Shown piece after piece: positions 24,980-37,275 of a stretch of DNA of 64,000 bases. The DNA is from Ailurus styani (taxonomy: Eukaryota > Chordata > Mammalia > Carnivora > Ailuridae), in contig LNAC01000001.1 in assembly GCA_002007465.1 (NCBI GenBank), positions 6,367,085 through 6,431,084 of the forward strand, read 5' to 3'. Under the pieces are notes generated by a model. The model was not told the DNA's origin. It made no database searches and saw nothing but the letters and a program-made list of their open reading frames with translations. Every line of letters begins with the position of its first letter. Position 1 is the first letter of the stretch. Position numbers and translations under genes: made by a program.

Positions 24980-25235
24980 TCCATTCCTCAGTCGACTGGC
25001 ATGCCCTTACCAGCACCCCCTCCTCATCCCAAGTGTGGCCCTCATGCCACTTTCTCGGGGCCTCTGCGCATCCTCTTCCTCCGCGTCACCCAGCCCAGCA
25101 GCGCACACACTGGCCCCCGGGGCTGACCCTCTCAGGGGGTCTTTGAGGGTCTGTGTATCTGTCGCCACCCCACGCTACCAGGGAACTGTCTCTGTGTCCC
25201 CTAGCACTGTGCCTGGCGCCCAGGGTTTGTCAAGG
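24980..25235 (+). repeat. L2 3' end, sense
   Basis: A pyrimidine-rich L2 3' region containing 'gcccttaccagcaccccct', 'catgccactttctcggggc' and the terminal 'tgtcccctagcactgtgcctg'. Confidence 0.6.
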
Positions 25236-25574
25236 GACAGAAGGTGGTCGTTGTTGGAGGCCTAAAAGCACAAAGTCCGGACTTAAGTCCGGTTGCCTCA
25301 CCTACCAGCGATGCCCAGAGAAGCGTCTTTGGACTCTCCTTCGCCCAGTGCTTCTGGCACCAGTCGGGGCGCCGGAGGGAGCCAACTCGGCGTGGCAAGC
25401 GGAGCGTGGGTGCAGAGCAGGGCAGGAACTGGAAGCGGGCTCCGCCCAGCCCAACTTCTCCCTGCAGTTTCTGGGTGACTCGGCCTGAGAAAAAGGCAGA
25501 AATGAGAAAACATGGAAAGATTTGCTATGGGTGGTGGAGTCTCATAAAAGTACTTCCTGGGAACATTACGACAC

Positions 25575-25757
25575 TCTGTACATGAAGCGTTTTACAGGCA
25601 TTATCTCGTGCAGTGTTCGCAAAGAGCATTATTACCCCTGTTGTGCAGATGAGGCCCAGAGAGGCTAAGTGACTTGCCCAAGGCTGCACAGCTAGAGAGT
25701 AGGAGAGCTGGACTCAGACCCAGGCTGCCCGGCACCAGAGCCTGTGCTCCTCTGTGA
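25575..25757 (-). repeat. MIR SINE, antisense, well preserved
   Basis: The antisense MIR order is clear: 'attacccctgttgtgcagat', 'gaggcccagagaggctaag', 'tgacttgcccaaggctgca', 'cagctagagagtaggagag', ending 'cagagcctgtgctcc'. Confidence 0.92.
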
Positions 25758-25929
25758 CTTTAACGGGAAGGGCGGTGGCTGAGACGTGCTGGAGTGGGAG
25801 AAGTCTTTCCTCCAAGACCAGAAGCCCCCGTGTTACTAAAATCAGATTACAATCGTGCAAGGCTCAGGACTTTCATTATAAAGGCTGTCGTGGTTCCCAA
25901 ACGATGCAAGCAAAGGCAAGCAGTGGTTT

Positions 25930-26028
25930 AAAAAAAAAAGAAAAAGGAAAAGGAAGGAAGGAAGGAAGGAGGGAAGGAAGGAAGGAAGGAAGGAAGGAAG
26001 GAAGGAGGGAAGGCAGGCAGGCAGGCAA
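25930..26028. repeat. (GGAA)n / (GGCA)n purine-rich microsatellite
   Basis: An A run passes into about 16 GGAA-type units with two GGGA interruptions, then four GGCA units. A 243-codon + frame (25754-26485) and two minus frames read straight through it and are artefacts. Confidence 0.95.
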
Positions 26029-26509
26029 CAAAAAGAGAAGGCACACCAGAGATTTCCTTTCTTGCGGGGGGAGCCAGGGAAAGGTGAAAGAGGACTTAAG
26101 CCATGGGGGAGCCTGGCCTGCAGCGGGGATTGGGCAGGACGAGGCAAGCTTTCTCTGGGTGAAACCGAAGAAAAGGAGGAGGGCATCCACGCGTGGAAGA
26201 AAGGCAGGAGACTGGAAGGGAAGCGTGTGTGTGTTTCCTCTGTGGGCACAGGCACGAGAGGCCCGGCCGAGTCGGGAGAAGGGAGCTGTTAGAGAAAGCT
26301 CTACGAGCCGGTGCTGCAGTCTCCCCCCGGGGCACGCACGGAGCCAGAGAGCATCACCCATCTTAGTCCTCCTCCCTGCCTCCATCCGTGCTCGCCTCTG
26401 TGCCAGCCAGGCGGGGTGCGGGCCCCGGGATACAGCGGGAGAGGCAAGGTCCTGCCCCGGGGGCAGCATGCCGTCTAAACATTAAATGATTGCCAGCTGG
26501 GGTAGGGGC

Positions 26510-26725
26510 TCTGGCACTAAGCACTGACCCGTGGTAGCTCATCAGTTCCCACAGCGAGTGAGATACTGTAAAGACCTTTCATGCTACAGACAAGGAAACA
26601 AGGCTCACAAATTTGAGTTACCTGCCCGAGTTCACGGAGCCAACAAAACTCCAGCAAGTGGTGGATGCCAGGCCCAAACTCCCCCATCTGGCTCAGAGCC
26701 ACATTCTGAGAATTGCTGTGCTGAG
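26510..26725 (-). repeat. MIR SINE, antisense
   Basis: Order: 'gcactaagcactgacccgtgg'-type end, 'gacaaggaaacaaggctca', 'gagttacctgcccgagttca', 'atctggctcagagccacat'. Confidence 0.8.
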
Positions 26726-27875
26726 CTGGCCCCTGCCCAGGGCCACGTTCAAACCCACTGTCCCGTGAAGGCTGCTGGAGACTAGGGCCAGTAAGGCAAG
26801 GCAGAGACTGAGCTCATCTCGTGGGATAGTAAAGCCGACACGATTAAACACCAAGGTGATGAAAAGACGGTGGATTTAGCTCACAACGGAGGACGACCAT
26901 CATACAATTCAGAGATTTTCTTTGGAGTCAGACGTTTTTCATACTACCAAGTCATTTGCAAAAGAAGAACATAGAAAACATTCTCAGATTTCCAATTTCC
27001 TATTTAGAAATTTTATGCAAAGGGTCATCTCATCAAGAGATACGTCTTGGCAAGGGAAGGAGCAGAGAGGCTCTGAAAACAGATAGCAGGTAACCCTCAC
27101 CTCCCCCGGAGCAGGTAGCATTGGGAGAGCTCTGAGTCCACGACACACGCAGAAATGGAGGGACATGTCCCCAGGAATGAGAAAATGCTGTCACCGAAGG
27201 CAGATAGAGACCTATTGGTGGAACATCATGGAAGAGGTCTTGACTGAGGCAGACAGGGGCTTCTGTGCTGGCAGAGGGGAGGAGAGGAAACTACCCAGAC
27301 GTGGGGCAGCCGCTGAGTTCGAGGTTAGAAGGGCCTTGGAAGGAAACCAGACGGGTCTGAGGTGGTCTGCGCCAATGGCACAGGTGAAGGGTTGCATTTT
27401 AATCGACGCACAAGAAATGAGCTGAGGCAATACAGTGGACGACACAAAGGTATGACCGGAAGTGCAAAATGCGTGCTCAGGCTGTGAGAGGAAGCAAACC
27501 TCGGGGGACACACGAAATAAAACAAAACCAAAGTCGCCACCCTCCCCCCAGCAAAACTAAACCCGCCGACACAAAACCAGAATGGACCCCTTTAAAAAGG
27601 GGGTGCAAAAGGTACAGAAATCACTATGGAATAGGGTATATGTGTCAGTATATCAGCAAACTTGAAACTATGGTTATGCTTTAAAAGAAGAGCTACCACA
27701 GCTGAGCGAAAGCCTTTCGCACTTTCCCGGGGGATGGGGTCACGCGGCCAAGGTCACACTCCAGGAAGATCTTTGTCAGCCCCTTTGAGCTGGGTAACTG
27801 AAATGTGATATTTGTAAGTCCTATGGTTAAGTCAAAGTAGCTAGATCAGGGCGGGGAAAGCATGGCAATTTCTTT
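26726..27875. other. Unannotated sequence
   Basis: I see nothing I can support. Frames of up to 99 codons lack splice or start context. Confidence 0.45.
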
Positions 27876-28606
27876 CTGCTGTGGTAAAATACACAGAACA
27901 CAAAATTGACCTTTTTAACCATTTTTAATTGTACAGTTCAGTGACACTAAGTGCATTCACAGTGTTGTACATCACCGGTCTCCAGAACCTTTGTGTTCCC
28001 CCCAACTGAAACCCCGTGCCCATTAACGCACCCTATATTAATCTTCCCTGGTTCCTGGTGGCCCCATACTACTATCTGTCTCGATGAATCTGACTATTTT
28101 AGAAGTGAAATCATAATCTGTATCTTTTTGTGTTTCTTTATTTCATGAAACAAAATAGCCTCAAGCTTCTTTCATGTTGTAGGAGGTGTCAGAATTCCAT
28201 TCCTTCTTAAGGTTGAATAATAGTCCATCCCTTGGACAGAACACATTTTCTTGACCCACGGATCCACCGATGGACACAGGTTGTCTCCACATTCCGGCCG
28301 TCATGAACACTGCGGCTAAGATCCTTGGTTTACAAATATCTATTCAAGTCCTTGCCTTCAGTTCCTTTGAGCAAAAACCCAGAATTGGAATTCATGCATC
28401 ATATGGTAATGTTATGTTTAATTTTTTTTTTTAACCACCATACTGTTTTCCATAGCACCTGCCCCATTTTATATTCCCACCAGCCAATGAACACGGGTTC
28501 CTGTTTATCCATATCCTCACCAATTCTTGTCATTTTCTAGGTTGGCTTTTTTTTTTTTTTTTTTTTAGTTTTATAGTAGTCATTCTAATGGGTATGAGGT
28601 GGAAAT
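27876..28606 (-). repeat. Old L1 3' region, antisense
   Basis: On the + strand it reads as the reverse complement of an old mammalian L1 3' UTR and ORF2 end: 'tgtggtaaaatacacagaac', 'aattgtacagttcagtgaca', 'ccatactgttttccatagca', 'ttctaatgggtatgaggtgg'. ORF2 is broken by stops. A T homopolymer at 28,543-28,566 interrupts it. Confidence 0.85.
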
Positions 28607-28834
28607 CCATGGAAAAGTATGGACTTTCTGGGTTTTTTTTAATCATTAGAGAAATTTTGTATTCAGTTTGTACCAAATTCAATGCCAGTCTGAGAATCTG
28701 GATATCCATATTCCCATAAAATCTAGAAGCAATAACTAGCCTCAGGCAGAATTTCACAGTTTACAAAACACTTTCAAATGCCTGGTTTGTGTGCCTGGAA
28801 AATATAATAAGAAATTTTGGTGCGACGGCTGGGA

Positions 28835-28962
28835 TTATTATTGTTGGGTTATTGTCCTTGCTTTAAAGATGGGGAAACTGAGGCAGCAAGCGCACACAGT
28901 CACTTCCCGCCGCCTCCCAGCCAGTGACTGCTAGAGCCAGGATTTGCTTTCGGGGCTGTTCT
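28835..28962 (-). repeat. MIR SINE, antisense
   Basis: 'aagatggggaaactgaggca', 'cacagtcacttcccgccgc' and 'tgactgctagagccagga' in antisense MIR order. Confidence 0.8.
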
Positions 28963-28964
28963 AC

Positions 28965-29153
28965 TAAATGTCATATGTCTTTCCTGACGCCATGCTGTAG
29001 GTAAATTCCAACACCTAAACAAATCCTACAAATATGGTTTGTACATATGGTTCTATGTAAATATTTCTCTATGATTTATGTGTGCCCATGAGTACACACA
29101 CGCCCACACATGCCTATTCTGGGCGCAGGGTAAACTTTTAGTTGTAGGATAAC

Positions 29154-29198
<45 letters not shown>

Positions 29199-30180
29199 GG
29201 TCAAGATACTCCATTAGACAATTAAATGTGAACCAATGATGAAATAAATTTGAACAGAAAATCTGTGTTGGTAATAAGCAGGGGGGGCGCTGTATGTAAA
29301 ACACGCTCATGCTTTATCCAAGGCCTGGGAATTAAAGCACGTACTGACACCAAATATTTCTAGTCACTTATTAAGTCACCAAATTGCAAAGCCCATCAGC
29401 CCACACGATTAAAAAAAAAATGGCTGCGGTATAAAATCAGAGTTTGTTTGCTAAGTCAGGAGCTGCACTTGGCCCCCTGCTTGCTCTCTGTTCCTCCCTC
29501 CCCACCTCTGATGCCTGCTCCAACCCCTCCCCCTGAAAGAACAGATATATGCTAATGACAGACCACCAATCAGATAGTTGGGGACAAGAGTGAAAGTCAA
29601 GTATGGAGACAAAAGGAGAAGAGGACAGCCCTGGTCCTTCTACAGGCGTCAGCGGGAGCCCTGTCCTTTACCATGCGCTGGAGGTCCTCAATGATTTCTT
29701 TCTTCTTAGCTCTTCATTCAGGCCAGCTCTCTTACAGGCGACCCCTGCTGATTTCAGCAGTCCTGGCTGAAACGGGAGGGTTAATTCAACTGTAGATCAA
29801 CAGCAGCCATAACACCAGCAAACTCAGGAAGAATGTTCTTTAGCTCACTGTACCTGATTAATGGAAAGGCTCTACTTTGCTTCCAAGAGTATAATAAATA
29901 TTAATTAATTTGCAGTAATCTTACTAAACAGTTTTATAGTAGCTTCATAAAGCATAATTAAGATAACAGAATAAAAGACTATATCAATACTAGGTATGAT
30001 TATCTTGCTTCATTAATTTTCAAAAATACAGTGTCTAAGCAATATCTTAATCACCTAGATAAGTCGAGCTCAGTCACAGCACTTTCCAGGGGACACTTTC
30101 CAAGGGTCAGGGGAGTTCATAGGTTTCTGGATTGGAGAACCAGGGTGGAGGGGGAGAATCAGGGGCCATCCACTCTTGGA
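28965..30180. other. Unannotated sequence apart from a TC tract
   Basis: It contains the microsatellite at 29,157-29,194 and otherwise nothing I recognise. A CCAAT-type word with nearby 'atatgctaatgac' at 29.54-29.57 kb is not enough to call a promoter or LTR. Confidence 0.4.
29157..29194. repeat. (TC)n microsatellite
   Basis: Nineteen uninterrupted TC units. Confidence 0.97.
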
Positions 30181-30184
30181 CGTC

Positions 30185-30320
30185 CCTTCTCATAGATATT
30201 ATGACAACCAATAATGGGATGAGGAGACCAAGCCTCAGAGAGATCACTTGCCGCAAGGTCACCCAATGAATGAGTAGCAGAACCCACTCCCCATTTCCTG
30301 GAGCACAAGAGCCTAGGCTC
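30185..30320 (-). repeat. MIR SINE, antisense
   Basis: 'gatgaggagaccaagcctca', 'gagagatcacttgccgcaag' and 'gtcacccaatgaatgagtag' follow antisense MIR. Confidence 0.75.
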
Positions 30321-31966
30321 CTGGAAGACGGTGCCTTTTCCCCCACGTGCTCTCAGCCAGAGGTCTGGGAGGCCCTCCTCTGGGGAGATACAGGGAACAT
30401 GAGAGGCATGGACCGTGAGGAACACTTGTCTCAGTGTGCAAGGATGGAGTATGATGGAATGATTCTCCTCAAGGGTATGAGAGGTTATTTTACAGAAGAT
30501 GGTTATGAGCTGTGCTTCATTGCCTTTCAGGGAAGAAAAGAAAAGGAGTAAGTGGAAATGGAAGCATTAGGGATTTGGAGCAGACAAGGAGGACTTGGCA
30601 GTGAAATCAGGCCCCTTGGTAATCTGCTAAAAGAAGATAGTCTCATTGGTTGGTCCTGCCTGCAGGTATTCTAGACAAGAGGGAAGGGATGCAGGTGTAC
30701 AACTCATTCTAAGCCAAGCTCTCAGAGGTTTGCAGCTGTTGGAGGAGAGAGAGAAAAGAGAGTCACCATGGCTGCACAGGGCTGTGGGCGATCCACAGGT
30801 AAACCCCCGAGATCCCACGGAACAGCTGGATTAATCGGCTCTGACGAGTATCTCTTGTCTTAAGCAAGAATCAGCTGATCACTTCCCAAGCCATAGATTG
30901 TGTATGTGCAAGGGAGGAGAACATGTCAGTTTTTGCAAATGTCTTGCTTAAAGTCTCTATTGGTACAGAAATTATTCTTGCTTTTTCTGGACACATTTGG
31001 GGAGTATGATTTACCTACAGGAAAATTCAGTCACGTAAAATGCACCGTTGCGTGAGTTTGGACAAATGTACACAGTCACATAAGCCCCACCACCATCACG
31101 ACACAGAATATTTCATCCCTCCAAACGTTCCCTGGCTCTGCTGTAGCCCATCCCCTAGGAAAGTACAGTCTGTAGTCTTCTGCATCTGGCTCCTTCCATT
31201 TAGCAAGTGTTTGAGACTTACCCATGTTGTTTTGTTCTATCAGTAGCTTCTCCCTTTTCGTTGCTGAGTAGTAGTCCATCAAATGGATCAACCACAATGT
31301 GTTTAACCATATGATGGACATTTGAGTTGTTTCTAGTTTGGGGCTGTATATATTGTAAATAATGCTGCTATGAACATTCACACATAGGTCTTTGTGTAGA
31401 CATATCTCATTTCTCTTGAGTAGACATCCAGAAGGTATTGTTAGAGTAATTTGTCAAGTCTATGTTCAGCTTCAGTGAAACTGCCTTTCCAAAGTGGTTA
31501 CACCATTTTCCACTTTGCCAACAATACTCGAAAGTTCCACTTGCTCTATCCTTTCTCATATTTGCTGTGGTCAGGTGTTGTTTAACCATTCAAATGGTTG
31601 AATAGTGGTATCTCATTTTGGTTTCCATTTGCTTCCCTGAGCATCTTTTTGTTTGCCTATTGGCCCCCAAAGGTCTCCTTTGGTGAAACATCTGTTCAGA
31701 TCTTTTAAAGTAAATTGGGTTATCTTTTTATTTTTTTATTTATTGAGTTTTATTTATTCTGAACACCACCCCCTTTGTCAGATTAATGTTTTTCAAATTT
31801 GTCTTCCCAGGCTGTGGCTTACCTTTCCATTTTCTGAATTTTGATGAAGAGCAAAAGGCTTTCATTCTATCTTTTGGGTTTTCTTTTATCCTTTTTAAGA
31901 AATATTTTTTTTCCCTGTCAAAGTTCACAAAATTTTTCTCTAGCATTAACTTGCAGAAGTTTTATA

Positions 31967-32173
31967 TATTTTTAAATATTTTACTTATTTATCTTAGAGA
32001 GAGAGAGAATGAGAGAGAGCAAGCATGAGAGGGGGAAGGTCAGAGGGAGAAGCAAACCCCCCCCCCGCCTCCCCCTGAGCAGGGAGCCCAATGCAGGACT
32101 CAATCCAGGGACTCCAGAATCATAACCTGAGCTGAAGGCAGTCGCTCAACCAACTGAGCCACCCAGGCGCCCC
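31967..32173 (-). repeat. CanSINE inserted in the L1, antisense
   Basis: Full-length antisense copy ending 'tgagccacccaggcgcccc'. The target duplication is 'agaagttttata' (31955-31966) against 'agaagatttata' (32174-32185). It carries a C run in the middle. Confidence 0.95.
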
Positions 32174-32996
32174 AGAAGATTTATAGTTTTAAGGTCAGTG
32201 ACGTCTATGGCCTATCTTACACTAATTTTCATAAATGATGAGAGAGAAGGGCTGAGGTTCGTTTTTCCTATAAGACTATCCAATTATTCCAGCACCAGGT
32301 ATTGAAAGGGCCAAAAGTTCACATTGAATTACCTTGTTCCCCTTATGCAAAAACAAATAACCATATAAATAAAAGTCTTGGTCTGTCTGTATACCCTTAT
32401 GCCCATACCATACTGTCTTGATTACTGTGACTTTATACTAAAGAGATCAGGTAGCAAGCGTCCTCCAAATTTTTTTTTAAATTATCATTTTGGCTATTTT
32501 AGGTCCTTTGAATTTTCATATAGATTTGTGAATCAACCTGTCAGTTTCTACAAAAAAAGACCGACCTGCTAGAAGTTTGATCAGAATTTTGTTGAGTTTG
32601 GAGAACAATTTGGAGAACATCGACTTCTTCACAATACCAAATCTTCCAATCCATGCACCTGCTATATCTTGCCCTTCCTTTGTGTTTTTAAATTCATCTC
32701 ATCAATATTTGGTAGTGTATAGGTCTTACACATGTTTGCTTAAATTTATCCCTAAATGCTTTATAATTTTTATACTGCTGCAAATAATATTTTAAGATTT
32801 CATCTTCTAATTGTTCATTGCTAGTACATAAAAATGTCATTGACTCTTCCACTGGCCTTTTATTTTATGATTGTACTAAAATCACTGATTAGTCCTGGTA
32901 TCTTTTTGGAGATTCCTTAGGAATCATTTTCTATATGCGGAATCATGTGTTCTGAGAGTGAAAATGGTTTTACTTTTTCCTTTCCAAACTGTATGC

Positions 32997-33027
32997 TTGT
33001 GTGTGTGTGTCTGTGTGTGTGTGCGCG
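32997..33027. repeat. (GT)n microsatellite
   Basis: Interrupted GT run ending in GCGCG, inside the L1. Confidence 0.9.
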
Positions 33028-34770
33028 TACACCTGACTGCATGTGCTAGGATTTCCAGTATAATGTGAATAGAAGTGGTAAGAGTGAATGTCCTTTGACC
33101 ATTCCTGATCTCAGAGGGAGGTGTTCACTATTTTATCATTTACTATGATATTAGCTGTAGGTTTTTTGTAAATTCTCTTTATCAGTTTGAGAAAGTTTCA
33201 CCGTCTTGCTGGTTTCAGAGTTTTCAGGAATTGAGTTTTATCAAATGCCTTTTTTTGCCTCTATTGAGATGATCATATGGTCTTCTTATCCATTAATATC
33301 ATAATTTATAGTGACTAATTTTCTAATAATAAACCAACATTGCATTTTCTTAACAAGTTAAGGATTTTTGCTTATATGTTCAGGCATGATAATGGCGCAT
33401 ATGTTCTTTTTTTCCCTCTGATGTTTCTGTCTGGCATCGATATCAGGGTAATTCTGGCCTCATAAAATAACTTGGAAGTGTTCCATCTTCCTGTATTTTC
33501 AGAAAGACTTTCTGGAGGATTGGTATTATTTCTCCCTTGAATGTTTAGTGGATTTTACCAGTAAAGTCATGAATGTCTAGAATTTTATTTGCAGGACTGA
33601 TTTCAACAGAGATTCCATTTCTTTATTCATGTGTTTATTTCTTCTTGAGTTCGTTTTGGCGACCTGTCCTACAAGGGATTGGTACATCTCATCTAAGCTG
33701 TCACATTCATTGGGGTGAAGTGGTTCATAACGATTCCTTATTGTCTTCTTCAAACCTGTAGACGCTTTAGTGATGCCTCTTGTCTCACTCATCATGATAT
33801 CAGTATATTTGGTCTTCTCTCTTCTTCCTTGATCAGTCTAGGTGGAAGTTTATTAAATTTATTGATATTTTCAAAAAATAACCCAAACTTTTGGTTTTAA
33901 TTGTTTTGTCTATGTTTTTTGTTTTCAGTTTCAGCGATTTCCACTCTTCATTATTTCCCACTTTCCACTTACTTTGGGTTTAATTTGCTCATCTATTTCT
34001 AGCTTTTTTAAAGTGGAAATTTAGATTACTGATTTGAGAACATTTTGCTTTTCTCACATAAGCATTTAAGGGTGTTTATTTTCCTTTAAGCACTGATTTA
34101 ACTGCATCTCACTAATTTTAAAAGTTGTGTTTTCATTTTTACTCTGTTTAAAATATTTCCTAATTTCTCTTGAAATTGTTTCCTAGACCCATGGGTTATT
34201 TAGAAGTGTTTGTTTAATTTCTAAATATTTGGGAAAGAGATATTCCAGATATCATTCTGCTATTGATTGCTAATTTAATTCTGCTGTGATACATAATACA
34301 AAACAAAACATAATATGCATTGTTCCAATCTTTAATAATCTTTATTGAGACATTTTATGGCCCAGTGTTGGTTTATCTTAGTAAATGTTCCATGTGTCCT
34401 TGGAAAAAAATGTACGTTCCATTCTTATTAGATGGAATAAATGTCAGCTAGGTGCAGTTGGTTATAGTATCGGTGAAGTCTTTTGTATCTTAACTGTTTT
34501 TTTTTATTATTACTTAAATGGGAGTGTGGAAATCAACTATAATTGTGAAGTAGTTCTTTTCTCCTTTTAGTTCTGCCATTTTGTTTTGTGTAGTTCATAA
34601 CTCTGTTATTATATGGGCTCACATTTATAATTGTTGTATCATCCTGCTGTAATAACCTTGTTGCCATTATGAATTATCCATCCTGGTTTCTAGCGATTCT
34701 CTTTGACTTACAGTTTATTTCATCTAACATTAATATTGTCATTCCAGCTTTCTTAGTCTCTCCTTTTTGA

Positions 34771-36495
34771 ATGATGGATCAGTTAAAAAACAGCCATAAG
34801 AACCACTAGGAATGATAAGGAATATGCAATTTATCTAAGGGATCTGACTTCGTGTAATTATGGGAGCTCCTAGGTCAGTTTATGGCTACTTGATGCTTCT
34901 GCATCTCAAGATGAGCTTGGACTAGGAGTTGGAGAAGCTGAATCGATATGACAGGAGCTGATGGAGCTGCAGATCTGGCTGCTGCCCGCCCCATCCACAA
35001 GGCGAGCTAGTAAATGAGAGACAGCTTGCATGAGGTTCAGCAGTGCCCAGTGCCCTTGCACTCAAGTGTTAATAGAACATCTCACACAGTTCAGAAACCA
35101 GCCAAGGATTTAGACATCATTTGCACTCGAACTTTGGAACTCTTCCTCTTTGTGGTCCCCTACACTTCCAGTTTCTCTTCCAAGTTCAAATTCTGCCCTC
35201 TGATGAACCCGCCTCATGTCTATATCTGAGCAGCCAAGTGACTCGCTGAGTCTGCCATGCTGGCCCCCAGATTTCCTCTTTGTAAAGTCAGGCATTGGAG
35301 TGGGACCAGGTAACCCCCAAGAGTCTTTCTAGTTCTAAGTAAACTCTAAATAAATAGGTGCACTCTTGGGATCGGGAAAGATCTCATTTCATCATCTGAT
35401 GTCTCAAAGACAGCCTGTGCTCCACACTCTTCTTTCTGCCCAGGATTCTAACTTGCAACCACTACTCATCACCAAATCCACGTTGCTTAAATTTCCTGCT
35501 TCGTTTAAGGAGATCACCAAGGCCAGAGGAAGGGGCTGGTGTGAAAGATCCTTTAGGCTCAACCACAGAATCCCAATTCCATTGATATTTCCTAGCTCAA
35601 CTGTGTGTTTTTGGTCTCTGATATTCAGCAATACCCACATATCATCAACAAAAGAAATTCAGTGTTGAAATTGTGCATGCTACTATTTTTCTCATGACCA
35701 CTGGTTAACTGACTTTATAAATGAACTGGGAGTAGTATATTCTTATCATAAACAATACAAATTCTAGGAATTGTGTCAAGAAAAACATATTGCTATGGTG
35801 CACTGAGCTTTTGTTATTTTTTTATAGGAAGCAAGGACTTCTCTATCCCACCAAACCTTATTGTCGCATTCAATAGTTCTACTGAATTTAACTGTTTCTA
35901 AACAAATACACCTGGAGGTAAATGATTCCGAGCACTTCTTGCTTGTTTGGTAATTTACTTGTAGCATTTGCCTATCCTGGGGACTCACAACTCAAAAATT
36001 CCCAAACAATTCAAAAGGCCATCCACCAAATCTTTCCAAGTTTTTTATAGTGCATTGAAGACAGAATTACACTTAGGTTTCTTGAGTGAAAGGAGGCTGG
36101 GAGAGAGGACTGGGGTGCATGAGGCTGACTTCCCCTATAACAGGCTCTCTGAGGAAGAGCATTTCTTTTTCCAAGCTTTTGTAAACTTCACTGATAAATG
36201 TAAAAATATCAATGATCTCCACACAGGCTTAAACAGAAGTCCAGGGTGAGGGAGGGGACAAGGCTTTATTTTCAGTGACAAGGCATTTTTTTGCAAGTGA
36301 CAATGCATTTTGACACCTTTCTTTTACTTGGTTAAAGGTTTAGGCCCATGGTTCTTTCCTGGGGGTGTAATTCCTTCAAAATAATTTATTAGCATTAGTC
36401 ATGAATATCTTACTTTACATTGCAAAAGTTTGTAGTTTTCCAAGATCAGAACAGTACATCCCGAGGATGGAAACGCTTTGCAACTGGGGAAAAAA
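34771..36495. other. Unannotated sequence
   Basis: Near 35.27-35.36 kb, 'tttcctctttgtaaagtcag' with 'gagtctttctagttctaagt' resembles the 3' part of a MIR-type SINE. The rest is unrecognised. Frames of up to 100 codons have no supporting signals. Confidence 0.4.
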
Positions 36496-36500
36496 ATGAT

Positions 36501-36728
36501 GGGACACCTGGACGGGTCAGTTGGTTAAGCATCCAACTCTTGATTTTGGCTCAGGTCACGATCTCAGAGCCCAGGATGGTGCGCCACATTGGGATCCACG
36601 CTCAGTGGGGAGTCTGCTTGAGGATCTGTCTCTCTCTCTCTCTCTTTCTCTCTCACCCTCTGCTCCTCCCCCAACTCAAAAGTGTGCTCTCTTTCTCTCT
36701 CTCATAAATAAATAAATCTTTAAAAAAG
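36501..36728 (+). repeat. CanSINE, sense (left arm of an inverted SINE pair)
   Basis: A diverged head 'gggacacctggacgggtcag', body 'cagtggggagtctgcttga', an expanded CT tract and tail 'aaataaataaatctttaaa'. A second SINE in the opposite orientation starts about 57 bases downstream. Confidence 0.93.
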
Positions 36729-36784
36729 AAAAAGAATGAAAAAGATCTGCATGTGTGCCACCTGGGAAATGGTATCTATATACA

Positions 36785-36982
36785 TTTTTTTAAAGCTTTT
36801 ATTTATTTTACTTAGAAATACTGCAAACAGGGAGAGGGGCAGAGGGAGAGGGAGAGAGAATTTCAAGCAGACTCCATGCTCAGCATGGAGGTTGATGTGG
36901 GGCTGGATCGTAAGACCCTGAGATCATGACCTAAGTCAAAACCAAATCAGTTGCTTAACTGACTGAGTCACCCAGGTGCCCC
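36785..36982 (-). repeat. CanSINE, antisense (right arm of an inverted SINE pair)
   Basis: It runs from the tail 'taaagcttttatttatttta' to the inverted head 'gagtcacccaggtgcccc'. It is older and diverged in the middle. Confidence 0.92.
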
Positions 36983-36984
36983 AA

Positions 36985-37275
36985 AATGATAAATATTTTA
37001 AGGGATACAAGCTATTTGCAGAACAATACAGATGGCATAATCACATTTTGTTTTTTAAAATGCACGTGTCTACACATTCATATCATTTCAGAAAAATAAC
37101 TAGAAGGATATGCTCCAAACTATCATCAGTGTTTATCTCTCAGCGTGAAATTAGAGGGACTGAAAAGGCAAGAAGAGTCACTTTTTACTTCCCCTATCAA
37201 GTGTGAGATGCTGATGATTTTTCTTTCCAATGTACCTTTTTATGCATTTTGCAAATTAAAAATATTTTTTTTCAA
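36985..37275 (+). repeat. Old L1 3' end, sense
   Basis: 'aactagaaggatatgctcca' then 'atcatcagtgtttatctctc' and a T-rich end 'tatgcattttgcaaatta' match the 3' UTR of old mammalian L1. It probably continues left of the SINE pair. Confidence 0.65.

Larger units (their letters stand above)
30997..34770 (-). repeat. Long decayed LINE-1 (3' UTR through much of ORF2), antisense
   Basis: About 3.8 kb follows the reverse complement of an old mammalian L1. The 3' UTR part begins near 'cagtcacgtaaaatgcaccg'. The ORF2 C-terminus is at 31.2-31.3 kb, where the minus frame reads MDYYSATKREK, close to the L1 ORF2 'YYSAIK' block. Next come 'ccataccatactgtcttgat' and 'cttccaatccatgcacctgc' (32.4-32.7 kb). At 33.58-33.80 kb the minus frame reads 'ECDSLDEMYQSL' then 'NKEMESLLKS', matching the L1 linker before the reverse transcriptase. 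The frame is broken many times, so it is inactive. A CanSINE interrupts it at 31.97-32.17 kb, and a GT microsatellite sits at 33.0 kb. Confidence 0.92.

Noticed and set aside
25754..26485. 243-codon + frame, the longest in the window
   Set aside because: It reads through the GGAA/GGCA microsatellite (Lys-Glu-Gly-Arg repeats) and starts in MIR-adjacent sequence. The opposite strand is also open for up to 197 codons. This is composition, not a gene.
31076..31381. 101-codon minus frame as a gene
   Set aside because: The YYSATKREK block marks it as the ORF2 C-terminus of the same L1.
33577..33795. 72-codon minus frame as a gene
   Set aside because: Its residues match the L1 ORF2 region and it lies inside the 3.8-kb L1 remnant.
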